Shown here: one piece after another, positions 53,003 to 61,470 of the stretch
Layout of the letters: every line of letters begins with the position of its first letter
Numbering within the stretch: the stretch's first letter is position 1
Assembly: GCA_016705695.1 (NCBI GenBank)
Contig: JADJLA010000002.1
Span: forward strand, 186,001 to 250,000
Reading direction: 5' to 3'
DNA from: Sphingobacteriaceae bacterium
Lineage (GTDB): Bacteria > Bacteroidota > Bacteroidia > B-17B0 > Aurantibacillaceae
DNA length: 64,000 nucleotides
Translations under genes and position numbers: made by a program
Notes under the pieces: model-generated
Databases searched by the model: none
Seen by the model: only the letters and a program-made list of their open reading frames with translations
What the model was told of the DNA's origin: nothing

Positions 53003-53029
53003 TAAGACTAATTTCGTATTTAAGTCTAC
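53003..53029. promoter_or_regulatory. Operator-like inverted repeat, copy 2
   Basis: TAAGACTA, 11 bases containing CGTATT, then AAGTCTAC, matching the 50258-50284 repeat in spacing and in the internal CGTATT. It is 43 bases before the ATG at 52960. Extra half-sites TTAGACTA (52987-52994) and TTAGAC (52995-53000) lie beside it. Confidence 0.55.
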
Positions 53030-53067
53030 AAATATATTATTATTTTTCATTGTGCGAAAAATTTTTA

Positions 53068-53094
53068 TTAGACTTTTTACGTATTATAGTCTGA
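53068..53094. promoter_or_regulatory. Operator-like inverted repeat, copy 3
   Basis: TTAGACTT, 11 bases containing CGTATT, then TAGTCTGA. It is centred 65 bases from copy 2, about six helical turns, so both could be held on one face of the DNA. Confidence 0.6.
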
Positions 53095-53242
53095 TAATGA
53101 TTTGACAATGGTAGATTGCCATTCTATAGTAATGATTAAAATCATTAAGCCTTATGATAATTGTCAGGATAATAAGCACGCGACTTGTTAATATATTAAT
53201 TATCAAAACATTAACCTATATTTAAATAATTCGTTTAACCAA

Positions 53243-53274
53243 TATATGTTTAAACATATAAATTAATACCTTTG
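53243..53274 (+). promoter_or_regulatory. Palindromic operator and -7 box for the 53302 gene
   Basis: TATATGTTTAAACATATA (53243-53260) is a perfect 18-base palindrome. Six bases later comes TACCTTTG (53267-53274), a full -7 box, 27 bases before the ATG. A copy of the right part (GTTTAAACATATA) recurs at 57003-57015. A MarR-type regulator encoded at 56513 is a candidate binder. Confidence 0.55.
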
Positions 53275-53301
53275 TGATATACTAACTTAAAATTATATCA
53301 T

Positions 53302-53658
53302 ATGAACTTAAAAGAAAAAATTGAAGATTTGAATCAAATGATCCTTACAGGAAAACAAATGGACGCTTTTGAAAAGTATTATCATGAAAATGTATCAATG
53401 CAAGAAAATTCGAATCCACCTACTGTTGGCAAATCAGTAAATCGCGAGAGAGAATTACAAGCCATGCAAATGATTGAAGCTTTTCATGGTGCTGAAGTAA
53501 AATCGGTTACAGTTGGTGATAATGTAACAGCATCTGAATGGGAAATGGATGTTACTTATAAAGGGGCGCCTCGTATGAAAATGTGTCAAGTTGCAGTACA
53601 AAAGTGGCAGGACGGAAAAATTATAAACGAACGCTTTTATTATTCAATGCCAAATTAA
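53302..53658 (+). CDS. SnoaL-like (NTF2 fold) small protein
   Basis: 118 residues. The cone-shaped NTF2-like fold is suggested by the helical start (LKEKIEDLNQMILTGKQMDAFEKYYHENVSMQENSNP) and the curved sheet (HGAEVKSVTVGDNVTASEWEMDVTYKGAPRMKMCQVAVQKWQDGKIINERFYY). SnoaL-like proteins bind or isomerise small hydrophobic molecules; the substrate is not known. It opens a plus-strand group of small genes that runs to the MarR gene at 56513. Confidence 0.82.
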   Translation: MNLKEKIEDLNQMILTGKQMDAFEKYYHENVSMQENSNPPTVGKSVNRERELQAMQMIEAFHGAEVKSVTVGDNVTASEWEMDVTYKGAPRMKMCQVAVQKWQDGKIINERFYYSMPN

Positions 53659-53772
53659 AAATTACGGGGGAACAGGTAGTTGCTTTAATGATTGTTTCTT
53701 CCATTATTACTAAAGTATTGCTTGAATCCCCCGCCAATTTTATTAAAAAAAAACAATTAAAAATCAAATTAT

Positions 53773-54231
53773 ATGAAAGCAAGAACAATTTCAATAACCC
53801 CTGAAACTCTTTTTATGTTGGAGTTTCAAGAAAACAAGAATAACAATGACTCTGATAACCACTACATTCCGGGAGCATGTAATATTGGCCGCGAGGAAAT
53901 AAAAAGGAGAAAAATGGCAACCATCTTTTCTGCTATACTAACAATTGCGGTGATGGTTTTAATACTTACGCTTGATTCAAACAAAATTTGGAGATTACTC
54001 CTTTTCATACCTGCGACCTCGCTTGGTGTGAGCTTTCAGCAATGGTACTTTAAGTTTTGTGTGGCCTTCGGAATAAAAGGGGTGTTCAATTTCGGAGACA
54101 TCGGCAAAACATTTTCCATTGAGCAAAAGGAAAATTACAGAAAGGATCGTATCAAGGCATGGCAAATGATTATATCGGGAGTAGTATTTGGTGTGGTAGT
54201 GGCTCTAATTTTTTATTATCTACCTAACTAA
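53773..54231 (+). CDS. Small membrane protein of unknown function
   Basis: 152 residues. A hydrophilic N-terminus ends in HYIPGACNIGREEIKRRK, followed by two closely spaced hydrophobic helices (about 55-90) and a third at the C-terminus (MIISGVVFGVVVALIFYYL). The IPGACNIG(R/K)xEI stretch recurs, from memory, in short bacterial membrane proteins, but I cannot name the family. It has no catalytic motif. The gap from the SnoaL-like gene is 114 bases and may hold its own promoter. Confidence 0.55.
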   Translation: MKARTISITPETLFMLEFQENKNNNDSDNHYIPGACNIGREEIKRRKMATIFSAILTIAVMVLILTLDSNKIWRLLLFIPATSLGVSFQQWYFKFCVAFGIKGVFNFGDIGKTFSIEQKENYRKDRIKAWQMIISGVVFGVVVALIFYYLPN

Positions 54232-54246
54232 AACTTCACAAATAAA

Positions 54247-54489
54247 ATGGTATCGCAATTGGAGCAACAAAATTACATAGATGAGAAGAAGAAAGAATTT
54301 GCGATGAATATTGACGAATTTATGATTGGAGACACTATTATTGATTCAGATGGCTGTAATTGCAAAATATGTAACAAGACAATGAATAGTATTGAGGTTT
54401 CAATTAAAAGAAAAAATGATAAAGGTTGTAACAGTGAGCAATGGTTTGATATGAAACAATTTAATAAAAGATTTAAAATTTTGAATTAG
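54247..54489 (+). CDS. Small cytoplasmic protein, unknown function
   Basis: 80 residues. It has no signal or membrane segment. A CNCKICNKT segment gives three closely spaced cysteines (C-x-C-x2-C), with one further Cys in KGCNSEQW, which could bind a metal ion. It follows the membrane protein by 15 bases and is probably co-transcribed. No family recognised. Confidence 0.5.
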   Translation: MVSQLEQQNYIDEKKKEFAMNIDEFMIGDTIIDSDGCNCKICNKTMNSIEVSIKRKNDKGCNSEQWFDMKQFNKRFKILN

Positions 54490-54607
54490 AAAAATTTTAA
54501 TACGTTTTTGGGTAAATTATTATTATGGTGTACCCAAGACAAAACAGAAACCATTAGTGAATCGAAATTTTAAAAATAATAACTCCAAAACTTAAATAAT
54601 AATAAAT

Positions 54608-54991
54608 ATGGAAACTAAACCAATGTCAAAAACAAGAAAAATTACCGCGTGGATATTAGTTGGACTGATGTCTGCATTATTTATTATGAGTGCAACAATG
54701 AAATTGACGGCAGGTGCAGATGCAGAAATTGCCAAGAACTTTGTTAAATGGGGTTTGGACGGTAAACTTATGCTAATAGGAACGGGGGAACTTATTGCAG
54801 CAATTTTATTTCTTATTCCCCGAACATCATCACTCGGAGTTTTATTATTAAGCGCACATTTAGGCGGTGCAATTGTAACACACATGAGTAATGCAGAAAT
54901 ATTCGTTCCTCAAGTAATAATGCTATTGCTTGTTTGGGTTGCCAACTATTTGCGTAATCCCGAAATGTTAGCTTCATTCACCAAAAAATAA
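54608..54991 (+). CDS. DoxX-like membrane protein
   Basis: 127 residues with four hydrophobic helices and the DoxX-like pattern: WILVGLMSALFIMSATMKLT, ELIAAILFLIPRTSSLGVLLLSAHLGGAIVTHM. DoxX-related proteins are small quinone-linked or structural membrane subunits; in Bacteroidota single-gene forms have unknown roles. It lies four bases ahead of the DOPA-dioxygenase-like gene, so they are coupled. Confidence 0.85.
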   Translation: METKPMSKTRKITAWILVGLMSALFIMSATMKLTAGADAEIAKNFVKWGLDGKLMLIGTGELIAAILFLIPRTSSLGVLLLSAHLGGAIVTHMSNAEIFVPQVIMLLLVWVANYLRNPEMLASFTKK

Positions 54992-54995
54992 ATTT

Positions 54996-55886
54996 ATGGA
55001 ACGCAAAGATTTTTTAAAACTTTTAGCGTTAGCTCCATTAGCCACACAAGCCATGAAATTACAAGCATTATCAAAAATTACATCTTCCTTTTCTACAACA
55101 AAGAAAATGCCTGTGCTTTTTACTTCTCATGGCAATCCTATGGATATACCTTTGGGACTGAATGCAAATCCGTTTTTAACAAGTTTGACAAAAATAGGAG
55201 AGAAAATCAGAACAGAACATGAGATAAAAGCCATACTAGTGGTATCCGCTCATTGGTGTACTAAGGGAACGCTTGTGAATGTTAGCACAGCACCGGAAAC
55301 TATTTATGATTATTATGGTTTTCCACCCGAATATTATACTCAAAAATATCCTGCGCCCGGTTCGCCTGAAACTGCTAAAGAAGTAACCAAACTTATCCCA
55401 AAAGTCAAGGAAACAATAGAGTGGGGCTTAGATCATGGTGCTTGGCCTATGTTGAAACACATGTTCCCAAAGGCGGATGTTCCTGTCTTTGAAATGAGTA
55501 TTGATTATTACCAATCCGCACAATATCATTTTGATTTGGCAAAACAACTAAAACCGCTAAGGGATAAAGGTGTTTTAATCATAGGCAGCGGTGCAGTAGT
55601 ACATAATATAAAAGAGGCAGGAAAACGTTTTTTTAATGGCAATATGAAACCGTATGGCTGGGATATGGAATTTGACCAATGGATAAAACAACAGTTAGAC
55701 AAACGAGATATACAAAGTATAGTAAACTACGAAAAACAAAAATTGGGATTGATGGCAGCACCAACCCCCGACCACTATGTGCCTTTGATATACAGTTTAG
55801 CTCTTATGGATAAAGATGAAAACCTTGAGCATACTTTTGAAGAAATTCTCCCTGCGTTTAGTAACAGAGGATTTAAAATTGGATAA
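54996..55886 (+). CDS. 4,5-DOPA-extradiol-dioxygenase-like protein (YgiD/LigB)
   Basis: 296 residues. The class III extradiol dioxygenase fold is marked by LFTSHGNPMDIP and VVSAHWCTKG (two metal His), YYGFPPEYYTQKYPAPGSPE, WGLDHGAWPML and a late GSGAVVHNI and PTPDHYVPLIYS. These match YgiD, a zinc- or iron-dependent protein that can cleave DOPA. The N-terminal MERKDFLKLLALAPLATQA looks like a weak export (Tat-like, without a full twin-Arg) signal. The natural substrate is unknown. It is linked with DoxX-like, luciferase-like and MarR genes in one run. Confidence 0.9.
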   Translation: MERKDFLKLLALAPLATQAMKLQALSKITSSFSTTKKMPVLFTSHGNPMDIPLGLNANPFLTSLTKIGEKIRTEHEIKAILVVSAHWCTKGTLVNVSTAPETIYDYYGFPPEYYTQKYPAPGSPETAKEVTKLIPKVKETIEWGLDHGAWPMLKHMFPKADVPVFEMSIDYYQSAQYHFDLAKQLKPLRDKGVLIIGSGAVVHNIKEAGKRFFNGNMKPYGWDMEFDQWIKQQLDKRDIQSIVNYEKQKLGLMAAPTPDHYVPLIYSLALMDKDENLEHTFEEILPAFSNRGFKIG

Positions 55887-55903
55887 ATATTTTCTTACCA
55901 CTT

Positions 55904-56464
55904 ATGAGAGTCTTTTGTGTGCTTTTAATAACACTAATTATAACATTGAGTCAAACCACTAAACAATCTGATAAAATGCCTTTAAACTTAGAATTTGAAC
56001 TTCCTATAAGAACCGGAATCAAACCAATTACGACACCGAGCAACCCACATATGCAATTAGACCAACAACCGACTGATAGAAAACTTGTGAACGAGCTTAT
56101 GAATTGGGCATTTTCTCTACCGGACATAGCACAAGCAAATAGTAAGATATCAGTCCCTGGCGCACAGGCGATGTGTCTATCAGAAGATAAAATGTGTAAC
56201 CATTGTAATGCTTTTATGATTGAAAATGAATTTGCTCATTTTCATCCAGTGCCTGATGGCAGTATACATCTTGGTTTGCCATTAAAGGATGCAAAATATG
56301 TGATTGAAAAAGGTTGGGGAGAGTTGCATCCAATTGCTAAAATGGGTTATTTGCCATCAAATTTTATCATGGTTTATGCATCAAGAAACGAAGAAGAGGT
56401 ATTAGTTATAAAAAAAATAATTTTCCGCTCATATCAATTTGCTAGTGGTTATTTTAAGGATTAA
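55904..56464 (+). CDS. DUF5519 luciferase-like domain protein
   Basis: 186 residues. A hydrophobic N-terminal segment (RVFCVLLITLIITLSQT) may be a signal or anchor. The C-terminal half matches the DUF5519 luciferase-family pattern: ENEFAHFHPVPDGSIHLGLP, VIEKGWGELHPIA, FIMVYASRNEEEVLVIKKII. A CNHC pair (NHCNAFM) precedes it. The family is structurally tied to a eukaryotic luciferase domain but has no known bacterial reaction. It starts 17 bases after the dioxygenase gene in the same operon. Confidence 0.8.
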   Translation: MRVFCVLLITLIITLSQTTKQSDKMPLNLEFELPIRTGIKPITTPSNPHMQLDQQPTDRKLVNELMNWAFSLPDIAQANSKISVPGAQAMCLSEDKMCNHCNAFMIENEFAHFHPVPDGSIHLGLPLKDAKYVIEKGWGELHPIAKMGYLPSNFIMVYASRNEEEVLVIKKIIFRSYQFASGYFKD

Positions 56465-56512
56465 GAATCTTTCGCTAGTTTAGAACTCATAAAACTTAAA
56501 AGCCAATCTAAA

Positions 56513-56962
56513 ATGACATTAGAAACCGAAATTAAACAGGAAAAATTCAGAAGTGAATCTCAAAAGGCCGTCTTAAATATTTATTACACCAATTGTTTTA
56601 TATTTTCAAAATTTCAGGACTCGCTTTCCAAATACAAAATGACAGTTCAACAGTATAATATCCTTCGTATTCTTCGTGGACAATCTCCAAATGCTATTTC
56701 TATTGGAAGTATAAAAGAAAGAATGATAGACAAAGGTTCAGATACTACACGGATTATAGATCGGCTAATAATTAAACGATTAGTTGAAAGAAAAAACAGT
56801 AAGGTTGACAGGAGAATTACAGAAATTAAAATAACTAAAATAGGGCTAAAGCTTTTAAAGGAACTGGATGCAGTGGATTTAAAATCCGATAATATCCTCG
56901 CGCATTTAAATGAAACTGAACTAAAGAAACTAAATGAGCTTTTAGATAAGATTAGAATTTAG
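56513..56962 (+). CDS. MarR-family transcriptional regulator
   Basis: 149 residues. The winged helix shows as MTVQQYNILRILRGQSPNAISIGSIKERMIDKGSDTTRIIDRLI followed by the wing RKNSKVDRRITEIKITKIG, with flanking dimer helices. It ends the 53302-56962 gene run. The palindrome TATATGTTTAAACATATA before 53302 and the related site before 57069 are candidate operators. Ligands of such regulators are often phenolics, which would fit the neighbouring DOPA-type dioxygenase (inference). Confidence 0.92.
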   Translation: MTLETEIKQEKFRSESQKAVLNIYYTNCFIFSKFQDSLSKYKMTVQQYNILRILRGQSPNAISIGSIKERMIDKGSDTTRIIDRLIIKRLVERKNSKVDRRITEIKITKIGLKLLKELDAVDLKSDNILAHLNETELKKLNELLDKIRI

Positions 56963-57002
56963 GCCTAAAACCTTTTATTTTTCATGCAATAAAAGTTTAT
57001 TT

Positions 57003-57027
57003 GTTTAAACATATATTGTTTAACAAT
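57003..57027. promoter_or_regulatory. Operator-like palindromes before the 57069 gene
   Basis: GTTTAAACATATA (57003-57015) repeats 13 bases of the 53243-53260 palindrome. Overlapping it is a second inverted repeat, ATTGTT-T-AACAAT (57015-57027). A poor -7 box (TATCTTAG) follows near 57036. Confidence 0.5.
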
Positions 57028-57068
57028 TATTTACTATCTTAGCGTATATTAATTTAGATTAGGATTCA

Positions 57069-57590
57069 ATGTCAAAAGAAATTGCAAGGGAAATTGTTAA
57101 AGAAAATAACATTCAAAAAATAAATTACCTCATAACGAATTTGCATCAACCGGAAACTGAACTTGATTTAATTCATTTGATTTATGAAATCAGTTTAATC
57201 AAGCCTGATCTTCTAGTAGATCATTTTGATGATATAGCAATATGTTTAAATTCAAATAATAGCAACGTACATAAATTTACCTTGCTAACTTTTTCAAATT
57301 TAGCCAATAAAAAATTAGAGAATATATGGGATTGTCGCGACAGAATATGTGATATAATAACGGCCGGAGACGTTCTTGTTTTAGAATCAGGGCTTTCACT
57401 TTTTTTAGAAATGGCAAAATCCGGGGATAAGAAAATAAGAAATGAAGCCTCTCATTGTATTTCAGTAATCCTCGAAATTCTTCCCGTTGAAAACCTTCAA
57501 AAATTTACTAAAGCCATTGCTGAATCGGATATTTTATTTAAGGAAAAAAATCTTACAATAATTGACAAAAGAACAAGTTTGCTTAACTAA
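57069..57590 (+). CDS. Helical-repeat (HEAT-like) protein, unknown function
   Basis: 173 residues, all-helical, no signal peptide. The pattern of paired amphipathic helices with segments such as LIHLIYEISLIKPDLLVDHFDDIAICLNSNNSNVHKFTLLTFSNLANKKLENIW resembles HEAT or ARM repeats. It would be a cytoplasmic protein-binding scaffold. It has its own promoter region that shares an operator-like palindrome with the 53302 operon. No family name can be given. Confidence 0.55.
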   Translation: MSKEIAREIVKENNIQKINYLITNLHQPETELDLIHLIYEISLIKPDLLVDHFDDIAICLNSNNSNVHKFTLLTFSNLANKKLENIWDCRDRICDIITAGDVLVLESGLSLFLEMAKSGDKKIRNEASHCISVILEILPVENLQKFTKAIAESDILFKEKNLTIIDKRTSLLN

Positions 57591-57648
57591 TTTTTACTTA
57601 TACGTTCATAATTTTATATATTTAGAAGAACAAGTAAGCATTCTCTAA

Positions 57649-58065
57649 TTAAATTAAATTCCCTAGCATAACATTTAAACTTTGCTTAAATACTTTAACT
57701 TCTTTTTTGGGAATGTCTTTGAAAGAAAATTCATCGGCTTTCTTATATGCATTAGTTATTAAGGAAATATCCTTGTTAGCTTTTTCTGTTAAATAAATAA
57801 AGTTTTGCCTTCTATCCTTTGGATTTGAAATTCTCTTAACATATCCGGATTTCACTAAATAATCTATCATTTGCACCAGTGACGACTTCTCAACATAGAT
57901 TATTTCACTTATCTCTTTTTGAGTCAGCTTCTTTTTCGACTCATTAATAACAAAAAGTATTATATAATACCTATCAATACTTAAACCGTTTAAATAACTT
58001 GCAACAGCTTTGTGATAAAGCTTTGAAATATTATTTAAACGGTCTATGAGAGATAAATTATTCAT
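57649..58065 (-). CDS. MarR-family regulator of the RND operon
   Basis: 138 residues from ATG 58065 (MNNLSLIDRLNNISKLYHK). The longer reading from 58113 overlaps the permease C-terminus and is rejected. Winged helix: LTQKEISEIIYVEKSSLVQMIDYLVKSGYVKRISNPKDRRQNFIYLTEKA, with the MarR wing signature DRR. It is the last gene of the 63973-57649 operon, ten bases after the permease, and presumably senses a substrate of that pump. Confidence 0.92.
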   Translation of the reverse strand: MNNLSLIDRLNNISKLYHKAVASYLNGLSIDRYYIILFVINESKKKLTQKEISEIIYVEKSSLVQMIDYLVKSGYVKRISNPKDRRQNFIYLTEKANKDISLITNAYKKADEFSFKDIPKKEVKVFKQSLNVMLGNLI

Positions 58066-58075
58066 CAATTGAAAT

Positions 58076-61000
58076 TTAATTTGAAGCAATCGTAACCTTC
58101 TTTTTTCTAACACCTGAAATTACTTTTTTTGTTTTTTCTTTGGTTTTAAATGCAATTAAATACATTACAGGAACTAATATTAACGTGATAAAAGTTGCGA
58201 AACTTAATCCGAAAATAATTGTCCATGACAAAGGACCCCAAAACGCAACAGAATCACCCCCAAAATAAATTTTTGGGTTTAATTCTGTAAACATGGTAAC
58301 AAAATCAATATTAAACCCTACAGCAAGTGGAATCATGCCCAATATTGTAGCCGTAGCAGTTAAAATTACGGGAGTCATTCTTATGCGTCCACCTTCAACA
58401 ACAGCCTCTCGAACCGACATGCCATTCTCAACAAGAGTATCGGTAAATTCTACGAGTAATATACCATTCCTGACGACTATTCCGGCTAAAGCAACAATTC
58501 CAATTCCCGTCATTACAACTGAAATATCCATATTGAAAATAGCCAAGCCAAGGAGAACACCAATTACACTTAAAATAATTTCAGACAGAATTATTAATGT
58601 TTTACTAAATGAATTAAACTGAATGATCAATATTAACAAAATTATAAAAACGGAAATCATCAAAGCTCGTCCCATAAATGCAGCCGCTTCTTTTTGTTCC
58701 TCCTTTTCGCCTGTTAATTCAACAATTACACCTTGCGGAGTTTTAAAGTTTTTTGTAACCGATAGCAATGCCGCATTTACTTTATTAGCATTAAATCCGG
58801 AAAGTACATTAGAAGAAAGAGTAATTACTCTTTTTTGATTTTTTCTTTTTATTCCTCCGTAAGTGCTAGTGTAATCTACTTTAGCAAAAGCGGATAATGG
58901 AATTTGGCGGATAGCACCACCCATATTCATGTCACGGTAGGTAATTTTAAGATTTTGCAACTCTTCAATATTATTTCTCTGTGACTTATTATAACGAAGC
59001 ATGATTGGATAATCATCGTTTGCATCTTTAAATCGAGAAACCTCCTTGCCATAAACTGCATTACGAAGTTCCATTCCAATTTGAGCAGTTGATATTCCTT
59101 CTCTATTTGCTCGTTCCCTGTCAATATTAATTTTTATTTCAGGCTTATTTAGTTGCAAGTCAGATTTAAGTTCTTCTACGCCCGCTATCTGAAGCGAATC
59201 AAGCATTTTCTTTAGGGAAAGTGAGGTTGCCACCAAATCTTCAAATTTATCACCACTTATTTCAATATTAATAGGTTTGGCAGTAGGTGGCCCATTTTGT
59301 TCTTGATCAACAGACATCTCAACTCCCGGAATACCTTTAACGGCAGTTCTAATTTCATCTAAATATTTTGCAGTTGAAACCCCATCTCGCAATCCAAATT
59401 CAACAAATGCTACTCCAACCTTTGCTTTGTTTGAATACTTTCCTCTGTCATCTCTATTTTCAGAAGCACCAACAGCTACGTTTGTAATTACTGATTCAAC
59501 TATTGGATTTTTCTCTCCAATTACCTTATATATTCTGCCTTCTATTATTTTCGCAATGGAGTCGGTCGCGGAAGCTTTTGTACCAACGGGTAAGGTTGCA
59601 TATACATAAATAAAATTGGGATCTCCTTTAGGAAAAAAAACTACTTTAGGATTTCTTAATGCTGTAAGCATTACAGAACCAATAAGCAAGGCTATTGTTA
59701 ATCCAACAACTTTATATGGCCGATCAAGTGTCCAATTCAAAAATCGTGCGTATAAATTCTGGACAGCAGGCCATGTTTTTTCCTGAAACCTGACAATCAT
59801 TTTTTCAATTAATAAACTATACAAAGTATAAATCAGTAACATTAAAATAATGAAATTTCCTTTTCCTGGAGATCCTGTGATATAACACAATAAAGCAATC
59901 ATTACCATTACAACAGCAGTAATAATTAGTCCTTTACGACTTTTTTTACCATGCTGCTTTTCATGTGGCTTCATAAAATTAACTGCAAATACCGGATTAA
60001 TAATATAAGCAACGATAAGCGATGCACTCAATGTAATAATCATTGTTACGGGCATAAAGTGCATAAATTTACCTATAGTACCTCCCCAAAACGCAAGTGG
60101 TATAAAGGGTGCAAGTGTTGTTATGGTTCCTGATAATACAGGGAGAAATACTTCACCTGCCGCTTGCTTAGCCGCAGTAACAATATTCTTTTTTCCGTTA
60201 TCGAAAATCCGGTGCGTATTTTCTATAACAACAACTGCATCATCAACCACAATACCTAAACCAAGCAGAAAAGCAAACAATACAATCATATTCATTGTGA
60301 ATCCAATTCCGGGTAAAATCATAAATGCGATAAACATGGATAGAGGTACAGATAATCCAACGAAAATTGCATTAGTAGCACCCATAAAGAACATCAGAAT
60401 AATTGTTACGAGAATAAAGCCAATGATAATGGTATTAATTAAATCGTGCAATGTAGTTCGGGTTTGAGACGATTGATCTCCTGTTGTTTTAATAACCAAA
60501 TCTTCAGGAAATGATGATTTTTTCATTTCAAGTATAATCTCATTAATCTTATCAGAAGCATTAATCAGATTTTCACCACCTCTTTTAATGATATTTAAAG
60601 TAATTACCTTTTTGTTATCAAGGTGGCCATAACTTTCTTGTTCCAGAAAACCATCTTTAACATCAGCAACATCTTTTAAATAAACAGGTGCGCCAACCAT
60701 TGAATTAACAACAATGTTTTTTATGTTATCAATATCCGAAAACTCTCCTGAAACACTTATTGTTCTTGCCATTTCATCCATATCAACACTTCCACCGGAA
60801 ATAATCAAATTTTCTGAAGCAATAGCCCTTTCTATATCTGTCATTGAAAGTTTGGCAGCATGCATTCTGTACATGTCCACATTAATTTGAATTTCCCTTT
60901 CTAAAGCTCCAACCATATCCGCTCTTGTAATCTCCTTAAGAGATTCTATTCTGTCTTGTAACTCATCTGCATATTTTTTTAACTGGCTTAATTCATAATC

Positions 61001-61459
61001 TCCTGATATGTTCACAAACATTATCGGCATTTCAGAAAATTCCACCTCCATCACGCTTGGTTCGGAAGGGAGGTCTTTCGGCAAATCTTTTTTTGCCTTA
61101 TCTACTGCATCCTTTACCTTTTGTTTTGCTACAGCAACCTCTACATCTGTATTAAATTCAATAATGATATTAGAGAAATCCTGTACGGAATTACTTGTAA
61201 GCTTCTTTACTCCGGATATAGATTTAATCTGTTTTTCAAGTGGTTTACAAACAAGATTTTCAATGTCTTTTGGCGAACTACCAGGGTAAACAGTACTTAC
61301 ATAAATTGTAGGGATAACGATATCCGGGAATTTTTCCTTAGGAATACTGTTGTATGAAAACATTCCTGCTAACGTTATAAAAATGGTTAGCACGTAGATG
61401 GCCGATTTATTATCAATAGACCAACTTGTTAATTTGAACTCTTTAAATTTCTTTTCCAC
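58076..61459 (-). CDS. RND efflux permease, HAE type, with extra helices
   Basis: 1127 residues, about 90 longer than the usual 1030-1050. The RND halves and the TM4 relay pair LLGLGIVVDDAVVVIENTHRI assign it to the HAE branch. The extra length is at the centre, after TM6 (about 500-575): MKPHEKQHGKKSRKG, then two hydrophobic helices (LIITAVVMVMIALLCYITG and FIILMLLIYTLYSLLIEKMI) before the cytoplasmic helix that leads to TM7. The C-terminus is basic. It acts with the adaptor (61471-62586) and the TolC-like channel (62627-63973). Confidence 0.92.
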   Translation of the reverse strand: MEKKFKEFKLTSWSIDNKSAIYVLTIFITLAGMFSYNSIPKEKFPDIVIPTIYVSTVYPGSSPKDIENLVCKPLEKQIKSISGVKKLTSNSVQDFSNIIIEFNTDVEVAVAKQKVKDAVDKAKKDLPKDLPSEPSVMEVEFSEMPIMFVNISGDYELSQLKKYADELQDRIESLKEITRADMVGALEREIQINVDMYRMHAAKLSMTDIERAIASENLIISGGSVDMDEMARTISVSGEFSDIDNIKNIVVNSMVGAPVYLKDVADVKDGFLEQESYGHLDNKKVITLNIIKRGGENLINASDKINEIILEMKKSSFPEDLVIKTTGDQSSQTRTTLHDLINTIIIGFILVTIILMFFMGATNAIFVGLSVPLSMFIAFMILPGIGFTMNMIVLFAFLLGLGIVVDDAVVVIENTHRIFDNGKKNIVTAAKQAAGEVFLPVLSGTITTLAPFIPLAFWGGTIGKFMHFMPVTMIITLSASLIVAYIINPVFAVNFMKPHEKQHGKKSRKGLIITAVVMVMIALLCYITGSPGKGNFIILMLLIYTLYSLLIEKMIVRFQEKTWPAVQNLYARFLNWTLDRPYKVVGLTIALLIGSVMLTALRNPKVVFFPKGDPNFIYVYATLPVGTKASATDSIAKIIEGRIYKVIGEKNPIVESVITNVAVGASENRDDRGKYSNKAKVGVAFVEFGLRDGVSTAKYLDEIRTAVKGIPGVEMSVDQEQNGPPTAKPINIEISGDKFEDLVATSLSLKKMLDSLQIAGVEELKSDLQLNKPEIKINIDRERANREGISTAQIGMELRNAVYGKEVSRFKDANDDYPIMLRYNKSQRNNIEELQNLKITYRDMNMGGAIRQIPLSAFAKVDYTSTYGGIKRKNQKRVITLSSNVLSGFNANKVNAALLSVTKNFKTPQGVIVELTGEKEEQKEAAAFMGRALMISVFIILLILIIQFNSFSKTLIILSEIILSVIGVLLGLAIFNMDISVVMTGIGIVALAGIVVRNGILLVEFTDTLVENGMSVREAVVEGGRIRMTPVILTATATILGMIPLAVGFNIDFVTMFTELNPKIYFGGDSVAFWGPLSWTIIFGLSFATFITLILVPVMYLIAFKTKEKTKKVISGVRKKKVTIASN

Positions 61460-61470
61460 AATTAAAATAT

